Below, piece after piece: positions 1 to 9,901 of a stretch of 32,194 bases of DNA. Within the stretch, counting starts at the first letter, position 1. Every line of letters starts with the position of its first letter. The notes beneath the pieces are model-generated. The model saw only the letters and a program-made list of their open reading frames with translations, searched no databases and had not been told where the DNA came from. The position numbers were made by a program, and so were the translations under genes. The stretch is taken from NCBI GenBank assembly GCA_945861595.1, contig CAMAVE010000015.1, forward strand, positions 1 to 32,194, read 5' to 3'. The DNA is from Synechococcus sp. UW140. Lineage in GTDB: Bacteria > Cyanobacteriota > Cyanobacteriia > PCC-6307 > Cyanobiaceae.

Positions 1-414
1 AAGTTCTTGCCAGGCTTCCTTGGCGGGATTCTCCAGCGTCGTCGGGATTTGATTCTCGCCGACCTCAAAGAGGCTGAAGAGAGCCTGGCCCAGGCCACCA
101 CAGCCCTGGCTGTCGCCCAGCAGGACCTGAGCACTGCCCAGGCCAAGGCCGACCAGATTCGCGTCGATGGCAAGGCCCGGGCCCAGGCGATTCGCCTCGA
201 GGGCGACCGCCGCACAATCGAGGAAATGGCCCTGTTGAAAGAGGGTGCTGACTCCGATGTCAACGCCGAGGTTTCCAGGGTTCGCGACCAACTGCGTCGC
301 GAGGCCGCCCGGCTCGCGATCGAGAAGGCCCTTGCCAGTTTGCCTAAAAAGCTGGATGCCGAATCCCAGGCCCGCCTGATCGACCAGTCCATTTCGAATC
401 TGGGGAACGCCTGA
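1..414 (+). CDS. atpF: ATP synthase F0 subunit b (3' part)
   Basis: This is the C-terminal 137 residues of subunit b of the F0F1 ATP synthase, part of the peripheral stalk that holds the alpha/beta head to the membrane sector. The frame is open through the left edge, so the true start and the N-terminal membrane helix lie outside the window. The visible part is a long, charged, alanine-rich helix with heptad character (residues such as LKEAEESLAQA), as expected for the b dimer stalk. It precedes the delta subunit, which fits subunit b rather than b' given the usual cyanobacterial order (c, b', b, delta, alpha, gamma). Its TGA shares one base with the delta-subunit ATG (TGATG at 412-416), suggesting translational coupling. 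Confidence 0.93.
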   Translation, partial: KFLPGFLGGILQRRRDLILADLKEAEESLAQATTALAVAQQDLSTAQAKADQIRVDGKARAQAIRLEGDRRTIEEMALLKEGADSDVNAEVSRVRDQLRREAARLAIEKALASLPKKLDAESQARLIDQSISNLGNA

Positions 415-962
415 TGCCACTCCTCAACTCCATCACCACCCCCTACGCCGAGGCGTTCCTGCAGGTGGCCGATGGCCGCAATGAAACCGACGAGATTGTT
501 GACCAAGCCCGCCAGGTCTTGGCCCTGTGGCAAGAGTCCCCGGAACTCCGGGAGGCGATGGCCTCGCCCATCCTTGAGGTAGGCGCCAAGAAGGCAGCCC
601 TGCAGGCCCTGTTCACTGACCAAGTCACCCCGTCCTTCTTGAATTTGCTGAAGTTGCTGGCCGATCGCCAGCGCATCGGCTTCCTGGATGCGGTGCTGGA
701 GCGCCTGCTGGAGCTTTACCGCGAGCAGCGCCATATCTCCCTGGCCCAGGTCACCTCGGCCACGGCCCTGAACGAAACCCAGCAGGCCGAGATTGCCCTC
801 AAGATCCAGGCCGTTGTCGGCTCCGACAAGCTGGAGATCCAGCACCAGGTCGATCCGGCCCTGATTGGCGGCTTCATTGTTTCTGTGGGTTCCCAGGTGA
901 TCGACGCCAGCCTGTCCGGTCAGGTACGCCGCCTTGGACTGGCCCTGGCCAAGGTGACCTAA
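414..962 (+). CDS. atpH: ATP synthase F1 subunit delta
   Basis: This is the 182-residue delta (OSCP-type) subunit that joins the top of the F1 head to the b/b' stalk; cyanobacterial literature often calls the gene atpD. The N-terminal half is helical (TPYAEAFLQVADGR, then repeated LL/KLL patterns). The C-terminal part carries the family's typical VDPALIGGFIVSVGSQVID segment near residues 144-162. Full family length. It starts at the ATG fused to the atpF stop and ends 66 bp before atpA, so it is inside the same operon. That 66-bp gap is C-rich and contains no convincing promoter or terminator. Confidence 0.95.
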   Translation: MPLLNSITTPYAEAFLQVADGRNETDEIVDQARQVLALWQESPELREAMASPILEVGAKKAALQALFTDQVTPSFLNLLKLLADRQRIGFLDAVLERLLELYREQRHISLAQVTSATALNETQQAEIALKIQAVVGSDKLEIQHQVDPALIGGFIVSVGSQVIDASLSGQVRRLGLALAKVT

Positions 963-2546
<1,584 letters not shown>

Positions 2547-2556
2547 GCCCTAATCC

Positions 2557-3510
2557 ATGGCGAACCTCAAGGACATCCGCGACCGCATCAGTTCGGTCAA
2601 GAACACCCGCAAGATCACCGAGGCCATGCGCCTGGTGGCCGCCGCCAAGGTGCGCCGTGCCCAGGAACAGGTGCTGCGCAGCCGCCCCTTTGCTGACCGC
2701 CTGGCCCGGGTGCTGGAAAATCTCCAGACTCACATGGGTTCTGGTGAATCGGAATCGCCGCTTTTGCAGCTGCGCGATGTGGCCAACATCACCCTGATGG
2801 CGGTCACGGGCGACCGGGGCCTGTGTGGGGGCTATAACGCCAACATCATCAAGCGCACCGAACAACGCTTTGCCCAGTTGAAGGCCCAGGGCTTCAATGT
2901 GGATCTGGTGTTGATCGGCCGCAAGGCGATCACCTACTTCCAGAACCGCGCCCATCTCTATACGATTCGCGCCACGTTTACTGGTTTGGAGCAGGTGCCG
3001 AATGCCGATGAGGCCGGCGCTATTGCCAACGAAATTCTGGCTGAGTTCCTCTCTGGTAGCACCGACCGGGTTGAGATCATCTTCACCAAGTTCATCAACC
3101 TGGTGAGCTCTTCTCCCGTTGTTCAAACGCTTCTGCCCCTTGACCCCCAGGGCATCGCCACCCCGGATGATGAGATTTTCCGTCTCACCACTCGCGATGG
3201 TCGCCTTGGGGTTGAGCTCGGCAAGCGGGAGAATCCCCAGCCGGCTCTGAAGCCCGACTTTGTGTTTGAACAGAGTCCCGACCAGCTGCTCGATGTGCTG
3301 CTGCCCCTCTACCTGCAGAACCAGCTGCTGCGCTCCCTCCAGGAAGCGGCGGCTAGTGAACTGGCGAGCCGCATGACGGCCATGAATAACGCCAGCGACA
3401 ACGCCAAGGCCCTGGCCAAGAGCCTCACGCTCGATTACAACAAGGCCCGTCAGGCGGCCATCACCCAGGAAATTCTTGAGGTGGTTGGTGGTGCTGCCGC
3501 CATGGCCTGA
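2557..3510 (+). CDS. atpG: ATP synthase F1 subunit gamma
   Basis: This is the 317-residue gamma subunit, the rotating central shaft of F1 (called atpC in cyanobacterial papers). The N-terminal coiled-coil helix ([18 protein letters not shown]) and the C-terminal helix ending near [11 protein letters not shown] are both intact. Compared with the roughly 285-residue E. coli protein it carries the extra central segment found in cyanobacteria and chloroplasts, around residues 195-235. No cysteine pair is present there, so the thiol switch of plant chloroplast gamma is absent, as is usual in cyanobacteria. It is the last gene of the operon and is followed by a strong hairpin terminator at 3564-3587. 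Confidence 0.97.
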   Translation: MANLKDIRDRISSVKNTRKITEAMRLVAAAKVRRAQEQVLRSRPFADRLARVLENLQTHMGSGESESPLLQLRDVANITLMAVTGDRGLCGGYNANIIKRTEQRFAQLKAQGFNVDLVLIGRKAITYFQNRAHLYTIRATFTGLEQVPNADEAGAIANEILAEFLSGSTDRVEIIFTKFINLVSSSPVVQTLLPLDPQGIATPDDEIFRLTTRDGRLGVELGKRENPQPALKPDFVFEQSPDQLLDVLLPLYLQNQLLRSLQEAAASELASRMTAMNNASDNAKALAKSLTLDYNKARQAAITQEILEVVGGAAAMA

Positions 3511-3563
3511 ATTGGGCGCTTTGTTTTAACGACTCCAAGGACCGTTGTTGTCCCTGTTTCCCG

Positions 3564-3587
3564 AGCCGGCCCCTGGGCCGGCTTTTT
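3564..3587 (+). terminator. Rho-independent terminator after the atp operon
   Basis: Perfect 8-bp GC-rich stem AGCCGGCC / GGCCGGCT (3564-3571 with 3576-3583) with a 4-nt loop, followed directly by TTTT. It lies 54 bp after the gamma stop and 15 bp before the next ATG, so it probably ends the atp operon, although some read-through into the oxygenase gene is possible. Confidence 0.85.
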
Positions 3588-3601
3588 GTTGACCATCTTC
3601 C

Positions 3602-4423
3602 ATGGCCCCTCCCGTTCCCGAGCTCCAGCTGCGCGAGCTGTTTCCCTTGGCCCTAGCCCAGGTGCAGCTGCGGCCCGATCCGCTCGATTCGGCAGTGATG
3701 CTGCAGGCTTTACTGCAGCTGCGGGGCGAGCAGGAGGGCAATCCCAACCCCGGCTATGCCTGGACCGGCGACCTCCATGGCGTCGCCCAGATCCACCGGT
3801 TGCCCCCCTTTGGCTGGCTGAGCGACCAGCTGCAGCAGCAGGTCTGGGCCTACCTGCTGGCCCTGGGCTTCGATCCGTCCCAGCTGGCCGTGCACATCCA
3901 GCGCTCCTGGCCCGTGGTTAGTGCCCCGGGCCAGGGGGTGGGGCGCCACCACCATCCCAACGCCCACCTCAGTGCCGTGTACTACGTCAATGGCGATGGC
4001 ACTGGCCGCAGTGGCAGCCTGCGCCTCTACCCCCATCGCCAGGCCAATGAGCTGGTGCCGGGCCTGGCCGTGGGCCATGGCGGCCCGATTGCGGCCGGCC
4101 ATCCGCTCAATTCCGCCTGGGTCGACATCGCCCCGCAGGCTGGCCTGTTGGTGCTGTTCCCCTCCAGCACCGACCATGCCGTAACCTGCAACGACGAGGA
4201 TGAGGAGCTGCGCCTGTCGGTCAGCTTCGATCTGGTGATCACTGCCCCCGCCAGGGCTTCTGGGCCCGGGGCTGGTTCCGGTTCCCAGGCTGGCGTGGCG
4301 CCGGAATACCTCTCCCCCCACCCCAGCGACTGGACGGCGCTTCAGGCTCCGGCCGGTCTCGCCATCCGGGAAGATGGGGGCACCCAGATCGAGCGCCCCA
4401 GGGGCCCCCTTGCCGATGAGTGA
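3602..4423 (+). CDS. Putative 2-oxoglutarate/Fe(II)-dependent oxygenase
   Basis: This 273-residue protein resembles the 'putative 2OG-Fe(II) oxygenase' family (TIGR02466 type), members of the double-stranded beta-helix dioxygenases. The supporting signs are a histidine-rich motif HHHPNAHLSAVYYV at residues 116-129, the later FPSSTDHAV segment with His192 as a likely second metal-side ligand, and LRLSVSFD with Arg204 in the position where these enzymes bind the 2-oxoglutarate carboxylate. The substrate is unknown. The last 60 residues are a Pro/Gly/Ala-rich tail whose end overlaps the ferredoxin start by 8 bp. It opens a four-gene cassette whose members nearly all touch. Assignment to the fold is fairly firm from the motifs; exact ligand identity is inferred. 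Confidence 0.78.
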   Translation: MAPPVPELQLRELFPLALAQVQLRPDPLDSAVMLQALLQLRGEQEGNPNPGYAWTGDLHGVAQIHRLPPFGWLSDQLQQQVWAYLLALGFDPSQLAVHIQRSWPVVSAPGQGVGRHHHPNAHLSAVYYVNGDGTGRSGSLRLYPHRQANELVPGLAVGHGGPIAAGHPLNSAWVDIAPQAGLLVLFPSSTDHAVTCNDEDEELRLSVSFDLVITAPARASGPGAGSGSQAGVAPEYLSPHPSDWTALQAPAGLAIREDGGTQIERPRGPLADE

Positions 4424-4739
4424 CAGCTTCTCCGTGACCGTCGATCTGGATGGCACCTCCCACACCTTCGCCTGTCGCGCCGACCAAACCGTGCTCGCCG
4501 CGGGCGAAGCGGCCGGGGTGGCGTTGCCCACCTCCTGTGGCGCCGGGGTGTGCACCACCTGCGCGGCCCTGATCCAGAGCGGCACGGTGCACCAGAGCGA
4601 TGCCATGGGCGTGCGCGCCGACCTGCAGGAGCAAGGGTTCGCCCTGCTGTGCGTGTCCTATCCCCGCAGCGATCTCACCGTCCTGGCCCGCCAGGAGGAC
4701 AGCCTCTACGAGGCCCAGTTCGGCAAATTCCAGAAGTGA
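4416..4739 (+). CDS. [2Fe-2S] plant-type ferredoxin
   Basis: This is a 107-residue soluble ferredoxin. The four cluster ligands are in canonical spacing: Cys41-x4-Cys46-x2-Cys49-x29-Cys79. The core motif is SCGAGVCTTC, where photosynthetic PetF usually has an Arg after the first Cys, and the C-terminus ends YEAQFGKFQK. Both suggest a divergent ferredoxin rather than the main photosynthetic electron carrier. I chose the ATG at 4416 because the protein then begins like the family (MSDSFSVTVDL). An in-frame extension upstream would only duplicate coding sequence of the oxygenase. The overlap with the oxygenase (8 bp) implies coupled translation and suggests, without proof, that the two proteins work together. 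Confidence 0.92.
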   Translation: MSDSFSVTVDLDGTSHTFACRADQTVLAAGEAAGVALPTSCGAGVCTTCAALIQSGTVHQSDAMGVRADLQEQGFALLCVSYPRSDLTVLARQEDSLYEAQFGKFQK

Positions 4740-4749
4740 GGCGGCTTCG

Positions 4750-5091
4750 GTGAGGTTGGAGCCTTTGGAGCTCTGGTTGGAGCCGGTGCCTGGTCCGCTG
4801 CGCCCCCAGATCCTGGCCGCCCTGCGCCCGTACGGCGAGCCGTTGCGCTGGGCGATCACGGCGGTTGAGTCCAGCTCCTCGGCAACCCCGGCCATCGATG
4901 GGTGCCAGGAGCCGCCGCCCGCCCTTGCTCTTGATGCGGTGGTGGCTGGTGAGAGAAGCAGGCCCCAAGCGGGCGGGGATGTTGGCCCCGGGACCAGCTT
5001 TGGCTTAGGGGCCAGCGATGGCCGCGCCCAAGCGGATCCAAGGGGTGATGGTCCAGGCCGGCTCCGCCTGGAGGCGGTGATGCTGCGATGA
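4750..5091 (+). CDS. Small protein of unknown function between ferredoxin and DUF3326
   Basis: A 113-residue protein with a probable GTG start at 4750, 10 bp after the ferredoxin stop. I do not recognise a named domain. The N-terminal part (LEPLELWLEPVPGPLRPQ and PLRWAITAVE) and the short C-terminal strand RLRLEAVMLR look structured. The middle 55 residues are Gly/Pro/Ala/Ser-rich and probably disordered, and could be an insertion. Its stop overlaps the DUF3326 start as ATGA (5088-5091), which is good support that this frame is translated. No signal peptide or membrane segment is seen. It could be a small partner of the DUF3326 protein. Confidence 0.7.
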   Translation: MRLEPLELWLEPVPGPLRPQILAALRPYGEPLRWAITAVESSSSATPAIDGCQEPPPALALDAVVAGERSRPQAGGDVGPGTSFGLGASDGRAQADPRGDGPGRLRLEAVMLR

Positions 5092-6167
5092 CGACCGCCG
5101 CGCCGCTTCCCACCCTGCTGGTGATCCCCACCGGGATTGGCTGTGCCATTGGGGGCTATGCCGGCGACGGTCTGCCGGCGGCCCGGCTGCTGGCGGCCGC
5201 CAGCGGCTGTCTGGTGACCCACCCCAATGTCATGAATGGAGCCTCCCTTTATTGGAGTGATCCCCGCATCCACTACGTGGAAGGCTCGGCCCTGGATCGC
5301 TTTGCCGCTGGCGAGCTGGCCCTGCGGCCGGTGCGGCGCCAGCGGCTGGGGTTGTTGCTGGATGCCGGCATCGAGGAGAGCCTGCGGCTGCGGCACCTCC
5401 AGGTGGCTGAGGGCTGCCGCGCCAGCCTGGGCCTGGAGATTGGCCCCGTCGTCACGACGGACCGGCCCCTGGAGGTCAGTCTCAGCAGGGGGCCGAGCGG
5501 CATGAGCTGGGGCCGCCTGGGGCAGCCCGATTCCTTGTTGCGGGCGGGGGAGCGCCTCAAGGCCCTGGGCGCCACGGCGATTGCCGTAGTCAGCAGATTC
5601 CCCGATGACGACGGCAGTGAGGCCCTGCAGGCCTACCGCCAGGGCAGTGGGGTGGATGGGCTGGCTGGCGCCGAGGCGGTGATCAGCCACCTGCTCAGTG
5701 GCCACCTGGGCCTGCCCTGCGCCCACGCCCCGGCCCTGGCCCCCCTAGAGCCCGATCCCCAGCTTGATCCCCGCGCCGCAGGCGAAGAGCTGGGCTACAC
5801 GTTTTTGGCCTGTGTGCTGGTGGGCTTGAGTCGGGCCCCCGATCTGGTCAGCCTGGGGGCTGACCCGGACCACAGGCTGGCCCTGGCCGATCCTGGCCTG
5901 CTCTGGCCAGGGGCCATCGCTGCCGTGGTGGCCCCGGCTGGGGCCTTGGGGGGTGGGGCCGTGTTGGCTTGCGCTGAACGGGGTGTACCCCTCATTGCCG
6001 TGGCCAACCCTTGCCTGTTGGAGGTGACGGCCGGAGCCCTGGGATTGCCGGCCTTGCCGGCGTCGAGCTACGGCGAAGCAGCCGGGCTGCTGCTGGCCCT
6101 GCGCGAGGGGATCAGCCCCGCTGCCCTGACCAGGCCCCTAGCTCCCTTGGAGCCCCTGCTGAGCTGA
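5088..6167 (+). CDS. DUF3326 domain protein
   Basis: A 359-residue protein matching the DUF3326 family known mainly from cyanobacteria and plants; its function is unknown. Visible features are an N-terminal beta-strand/Gly loop (LLVIPTGIGCAIGGYAGD), the motif THPNVMNGASLYW near residues 44-56 and the segment YVEGSALDRF that follow it, and several hydrophobic strands later (AIAAVVAPAGALGGGAV, GVPLIAVANP), giving an alpha/beta, Rossmann-like impression. It is predicted soluble and cytoplasmic. It ends the oxygenase-ferredoxin cassette and converges on alanine dehydrogenase across a 96-bp gap in which I see no clear terminator. Confidence 0.9.
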   Translation: MTTAAPLPTLLVIPTGIGCAIGGYAGDGLPAARLLAAASGCLVTHPNVMNGASLYWSDPRIHYVEGSALDRFAAGELALRPVRRQRLGLLLDAGIEESLRLRHLQVAEGCRASLGLEIGPVVTTDRPLEVSLSRGPSGMSWGRLGQPDSLLRAGERLKALGATAIAVVSRFPDDDGSEALQAYRQGSGVDGLAGAEAVISHLLSGHLGLPCAHAPALAPLEPDPQLDPRAAGEELGYTFLACVLVGLSRAPDLVSLGADPDHRLALADPGLLWPGAIAAVVAPAGALGGGAVLACAERGVPLIAVANPCLLEVTAGALGLPALPASSYGEAAGLLLALREGISPAALTRPLAPLEPLLS

Positions 6168-6263
6168 GCCAGGCCGGTTCTGGGGGTAAGGCGTTTCCTG
6201 TCAGGCGTTGCACCGGGCCCAGGCCATCCAGCTCTGGCAAGCTGCTTCCTGGATCCAAGCCCT

Positions 6264-7424
6264 TCAGCGGAGGCAGGCCATCGGATGGCGGCTGGGCACC
6301 CCTAGGGCCTTGGCCACGCCGGGGTGGCAGACCGCCCCATCAATCGTGTTCAGCCCCGACGCCAGTTCGGGCCGATCCGTGATCGCTTCGGCCAGGCCCC
6401 TGCCGGCGATGGCGAGGATGTAGGGGAGGGTCACACTCACCAGGGCTTCGGTGGAGGTGAAGGGCACGGCTCCGGGCATGTTGCCGACGGCGTAGTGCTG
6501 CACCCCGTGGATGGTCACCACCGGATCGGTGTGGGTGGTTTCGCGGCTGGTGGCAATGCAGCCGCCCTGGTCGATCGCCACATCCACAATCACCGATCCG
6601 GGCCGCATCTGCTGCACCAGTTCCTCGCCCACCAGGGTGGGGGCCCGGTCCCCGGGGGTGAGCACGGCCCCAATCAGCAGGTCGGCGCTGGGCACGATCC
6701 GCTCGATCAGGCCCCGGCTGCTCACCAGGCTCACCAATCGCCCGATCCGCCTTGCCTCCAGGCCGCGCAGGCGCTGGGGTGAGCGGTCGAGTAGCACCAC
6801 CTCGGCATCCATGGCGGCTGCCACCCGGGCCGCATGCCAGCCGACGGTTCCTGCCCCTAGCACCACCACCCGGGCCGGCTGCACGCCGGTGCAGCCGCCC
6901 ATCAGCACGCCGCGTCCGCCATGGGGTTGTTCCAGCAGGTGGGCCCCCACCTGGGCTGCCAGCCTCCCGGCGATTTCGCTCATCGGCGCCAAGAGCGGCA
7001 GGCTGCCGTCATCGAGTTGCACGGTTTCGTAGGCCACCGCCGTGGTGCCCGCATCTAGCAGGGCCCGACCCACCTCGGGGTAGGCGGCGAGATGCAGGTA
7101 GGTGAACAGCACCTGGTCCTGGCGCAGGAAGCCAAATTCCTGGGGTTGGGGCTCCTTCACCTTCACCACCAGGCGGGCAGCCCAGGCCTCCTCGGCGCTC
7201 ACCAGTTGGGCGCCGGCGGCGGCGAAGGCCCCATCGCTGATGCCGGCGCCCGCGCCCGCCTGGCTCTGGATGCGCACCTCGAGCCCATGGCTCACCAGTT
7301 CGCGCACGCCGTCCGGGGTGAGGGCGACCCGCTGCTCATCCCGTTTGATCTCGGTCGGCACGCCGATGCTGGCGATCGGGGCGTTGGAACTGGCTCTCAA
7401 CGCGCTGGAGTTGGGGCTCGCCAT
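6264..7424 (-). CDS. ald: Alanine dehydrogenase
   Basis: NAD-dependent alanine dehydrogenase (L-alanine + NAD+ + H2O to pyruvate + NH4+ + NADH), 386 residues. The N-terminal substrate domain shows GVPTEIKRDEQRVALTP (from residue 21), VVKVKEP (86-92) and the TYLHLA segment with His111. The NAD-binding Rossmann fold has VVVLGAGTVG (186-195) followed by an acidic residue after the second strand (LLD, 211-213). The C-terminal signature NMPGAVPFTSTEAL is intact. It begins 57 bp after the nadE stop on the same strand, so it is likely the last gene of the NAD operon. The first 18 residues are low-complexity and longer than in most family members, so a later start is possible. Confidence 0.96.
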   Translation of the reverse strand: MASPNSSALRASSNAPIASIGVPTEIKRDEQRVALTPDGVRELVSHGLEVRIQSQAGAGAGISDGAFAAAGAQLVSAEEAWAARLVVKVKEPQPQEFGFLRQDQVLFTYLHLAAYPEVGRALLDAGTTAVAYETVQLDDGSLPLLAPMSEIAGRLAAQVGAHLLEQPHGGRGVLMGGCTGVQPARVVVLGAGTVGWHAARVAAAMDAEVVLLDRSPQRLRGLEARRIGRLVSLVSSRGLIERIVPSADLLIGAVLTPGDRAPTLVGEELVQQMRPGSVIVDVAIDQGGCIATSRETTHTDPVVTIHGVQHYAVGNMPGAVPFTSTEALVSVTLPYILAIAGRGLAEAITDRPELASGLNTIDGAVCHPGVAKALGVPSRHPMACLR

Positions 7425-7481
7425 GTCGCCATCCCGTTCCCCCCAGGGTGGCCCCGGCGGCGGCCCCTGGCCAGGATCCCG

Positions 7482-9194
7482 TTAGGGACCGACCGCAATC
7501 GGCATGCGCCAGCCGCTGCCAAAGGCCCGCGGGCTCACCTTGAGCACCGGAGCGGCCTGGCGCCGTTTGAATTCGGCTCGGCGCAGCAGGCCATCAACCC
7601 GTTGGGCCAGGGCCGGTTCCATGTCATCGAGTTCGGGGCCCAGGTCTTCGGGGCTGCGGTGCTGCTCGATGTAGGCCTGGAGTAAGGGGTCGAGGAGGGC
7701 GTAATCGGGCAGGGAATCGCTATCGCGTTGATCGGGGCGTAATTCGGCGCTGGGCGGCTTCAAGCGGATCGCCGCTCCGATCAGTTCGCCCGCTTCGGGA
7801 AGGCCCAGGTCGCGGCGGCAGGCCCGGGCGGTGTCGCTATCGAGCCAGGCGCAGAGCTGGAACACGGTGGTTTTGTAGAGATCGCCGATCACCGCCAGGC
7901 CGCCGTTCATGTCGCCGTAGAGGGTGCAATACCCCACGGCCAGTTCCGATTTGTTGCCGGTGGCGAGCAGCAGCTGGCCGCCCTGGTTGGCCAGGGCCAT
8001 CAGCAGGGTGCCGCGAATGCGGGATTGCAGATTTTCCGCCGTTAGTCCGGCCGGTGGGGCCCCCAGGGCCGGGGTCAGGGCATCGTCGAAGGCGCCCATC
8101 AGGGCCGTGATCGCCACGGTTTGCTGGCCAAACCCCAGCCGGGTCGCCAGGGCCTCGGCGTCGCTGCGGGAGCCGCTGGAGCTGTAGGGCGAGGGCATTA
8201 ACAGGGCTTGCACGGCCCCAGGACCGAGCGCCGCACAGGCGATCACGGCCACCAGAGCCGAATCGATACCGCCACTGAGGCCCAGCAGGGCCCGCCGGAA
8301 GCCGCACTTGCGGGCGTAGTCGGTCACCCCCAGCACCAGGGCCCGAAACAGCTGCTCCTCCGGGCCCGGTAGGACCGCCGGTGGCGGAAGCGGCGCCTGG
8401 GCGGCTGCAGGGGGAAGGCCCCCATCCCAGTAGGCCAGGGCCGTCTGGGAGCAGGGCAACTGCTGGCAGATCGCGCCGCTGGCGTCCACCACAAAACTGG
8501 CGCCATCGAACACCAATTCGTCATTGCCGCCCACCTGGTTCACGTACACCACGGGGCAACCCAGGCGCCGGGCGGCGGCGCCGGCGAGCTGCTGGCGCAG
8601 GGCAGCCTTTCCCTGGCTGAAGGGCGAGGCCGAGAGGTTGAGGAGGAGGTCGGGCTTGAGCGGTTCGAGGCTGGCGATCGGATCGGCTCCGGCGAGCCTG
8701 TGCCCCGCGATCCGTTCCTCCACCCAGAGGTCCTCGCAGAGGGTCAGGCCCAGGCTCCAGCGGCGTCCCTGGCGCTCGAGCTCAAGCACGCAGGGCCCTG
8801 AACCGGAGCGGAAGTAGCGCCGCTCATCGAATACGTCGTAGCTGGGCAGCAGCTGTTTGCGGGCCACCACTTGCCAGCGGCCGGCGTCCACCAGGGCAGC
8901 GGCGTTGCTGAGGTCGGGTTGGTTGCCGTCACTGATTGGCTCGGCGACGCCCAGCAACAGGCCCAGGCCCGCCGGCAGGGCGCTCGCCAGCTGATCGAGC
9001 ACGTCCCCCTGGAGCTGGCGCAGGGAGGGTCGCAGCAGCAGGTCCCGGGCCGGATAGCCCCAGAGGGCCAGCTCGGGGGCCACCACCAGGTCGGCGCCGT
9101 TAGCGGCCGCCCGCTGGCACTCGGCCAGCAGGAGCGCGCCATTGCCGCGCAGGTCGCCCACAAGCGGATTGAACTGGCAAAGGGCGAGGCGCAT
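7482..9194 (-). CDS. nadE: Glutamine-dependent NAD+ synthetase
   Basis: A 570-residue two-domain enzyme making NAD+ from nicotinic acid adenine dinucleotide, ATP and glutamine, the last step of NAD biosynthesis. Residues 1 to about 265 form the nitrilase-type glutaminase domain, with the catalytic triad visible as Glu41 (APELALWGYP), Lys113 (RKQLLPSY) and Cys153 (TLCEDLW). Residues from about 280 form the synthetase, with the ATP-pyrophosphatase loop SGGIDS at 307-312 and the later ATGNKSELAVGYCTLYGD motif. Its ATG overlaps the nadD stop by one base, so the enzymes of two consecutive NAD steps are translationally coupled. Confidence 0.97.
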   Translation of the reverse strand: MRLALCQFNPLVGDLRGNGALLLAECQRAAANGADLVVAPELALWGYPARDLLLRPSLRQLQGDVLDQLASALPAGLGLLLGVAEPISDGNQPDLSNAAALVDAGRWQVVARKQLLPSYDVFDERRYFRSGSGPCVLELERQGRRWSLGLTLCEDLWVEERIAGHRLAGADPIASLEPLKPDLLLNLSASPFSQGKAALRQQLAGAAARRLGCPVVYVNQVGGNDELVFDGASFVVDASGAICQQLPCSQTALAYWDGGLPPAAAQAPLPPPAVLPGPEEQLFRALVLGVTDYARKCGFRRALLGLSGGIDSALVAVIACAALGPGAVQALLMPSPYSSSGSRSDAEALATRLGFGQQTVAITALMGAFDDALTPALGAPPAGLTAENLQSRIRGTLLMALANQGGQLLLATGNKSELAVGYCTLYGDMNGGLAVIGDLYKTTVFQLCAWLDSDTARACRRDLGLPEAGELIGAAIRLKPPSAELRPDQRDSDSLPDYALLDPLLQAYIEQHRSPEDLGPELDDMEPALAQRVDGLLRRAEFKRRQAAPVLKVSPRAFGSGWRMPIAVGP

Positions 9195-9901
9195 CAGGGC
9201 CGGGGCTGGGGAACGGGCGAGGGCTGCAGGGGGGACTCAACGGAGGGCTGGAGCGGCGCTTGAGTCGCCGCTGGACTCGTTGGCTGGCCCGAGCCCGGGC
9301 CCGTTGGGCTGGCGCTGTTGGGGTCCAGGTGGCCGGCGCCGTAGAGGTTGTACTTAATCAATTCGGGCCAGAGGGCCGGTGGTACCAGTTCGGGACTGGG
9401 ATGGTGGCGGATCTGGGAACTGGCGCTGGCTGGAATCTCCAAGGGCAGCAGCTCAACGTGCCCACCGAGCTGGCGCAAGTGTTCTAGATCCGACTCCTGC
9501 AGGGGCCAGCCCTGGCGCGGGACCACCGCCAGCCGGCACTGGCCCAGGAGTTGCTGGGCCTGGTACCAGCGGGGGATCTGGGTGACCAGATCGCTGCCCA
9601 CCACAAACACCGGATCGGCCCCAGGCCAGAGGCGCTGGGCTCCGGCCAGGGTTTCGATCGCCCGGGGGCTGCTGAGCTGTTGCTCCAGGCGCAAGCGCGG
9701 ATTGGCCAGGTGCTCGACTAGGGCCTGCAGCAGGGCGGCCCGCAGCCCTAGGGGTGCCCCGTGCCGCTTGAAGGGATTGGAGCTCGCCCAGGTCACCACC
9801 TGGGGGTAGTGGTCGAGCAGCCCCTCCAGCAGCGCCCGGTGGCCGGTGCTGGGGGGATCGGCGCTGGTGCCGAACAGGGCGAGGGTCTGGCCGGTGCTCA
9901 T
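9194..9901 (-). CDS. nadD: Nicotinate-nucleotide adenylyltransferase
   Basis: A 235-residue nucleotidyltransferase that makes nicotinic acid adenine dinucleotide from NaMN and ATP, the substrate of the neighbouring NadE. The N-terminal motif GTSADPPSTGH (residues 11-21) is the cyanobacterial form of the usual GGSFDPxHxGH, with the TxGH signature retained. SNPFKRHGAP and VGSDLVTQIPRWYQA follow, and the C-terminal ASASSQIRHH replaces the typical ISSTxIR. The last 40 residues are a Ser/Pro-rich tail beyond the catalytic fold. The ATG at 9901 is preferred over an upstream in-frame start because it overlaps the stop of the preceding GTPase gene as ATGA. Confidence 0.93.
   Translation of the reverse strand: MSTGQTLALFGTSADPPSTGHRALLEGLLDHYPQVVTWASSNPFKRHGAPLGLRAALLQALVEHLANPRLRLEQQLSSPRAIETLAGAQRLWPGADPVFVVGSDLVTQIPRWYQAQQLLGQCRLAVVPRQGWPLQESDLEHLRQLGGHVELLPLEIPASASSQIRHHPSPELVPPALWPELIKYNLYGAGHLDPNSASPTGPGSGQPTSPAATQAPLQPSVESPLQPSPVPQPRP

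Noticed and set aside
4239-5726. 495-codon minus-strand frame opposite the ferredoxin and DUF3326 genes
   Set aside because: Its composition is Gln/Gly/Ala/His-rich low complexity, and it opposes three genes with recognised motifs or overlapping starts.
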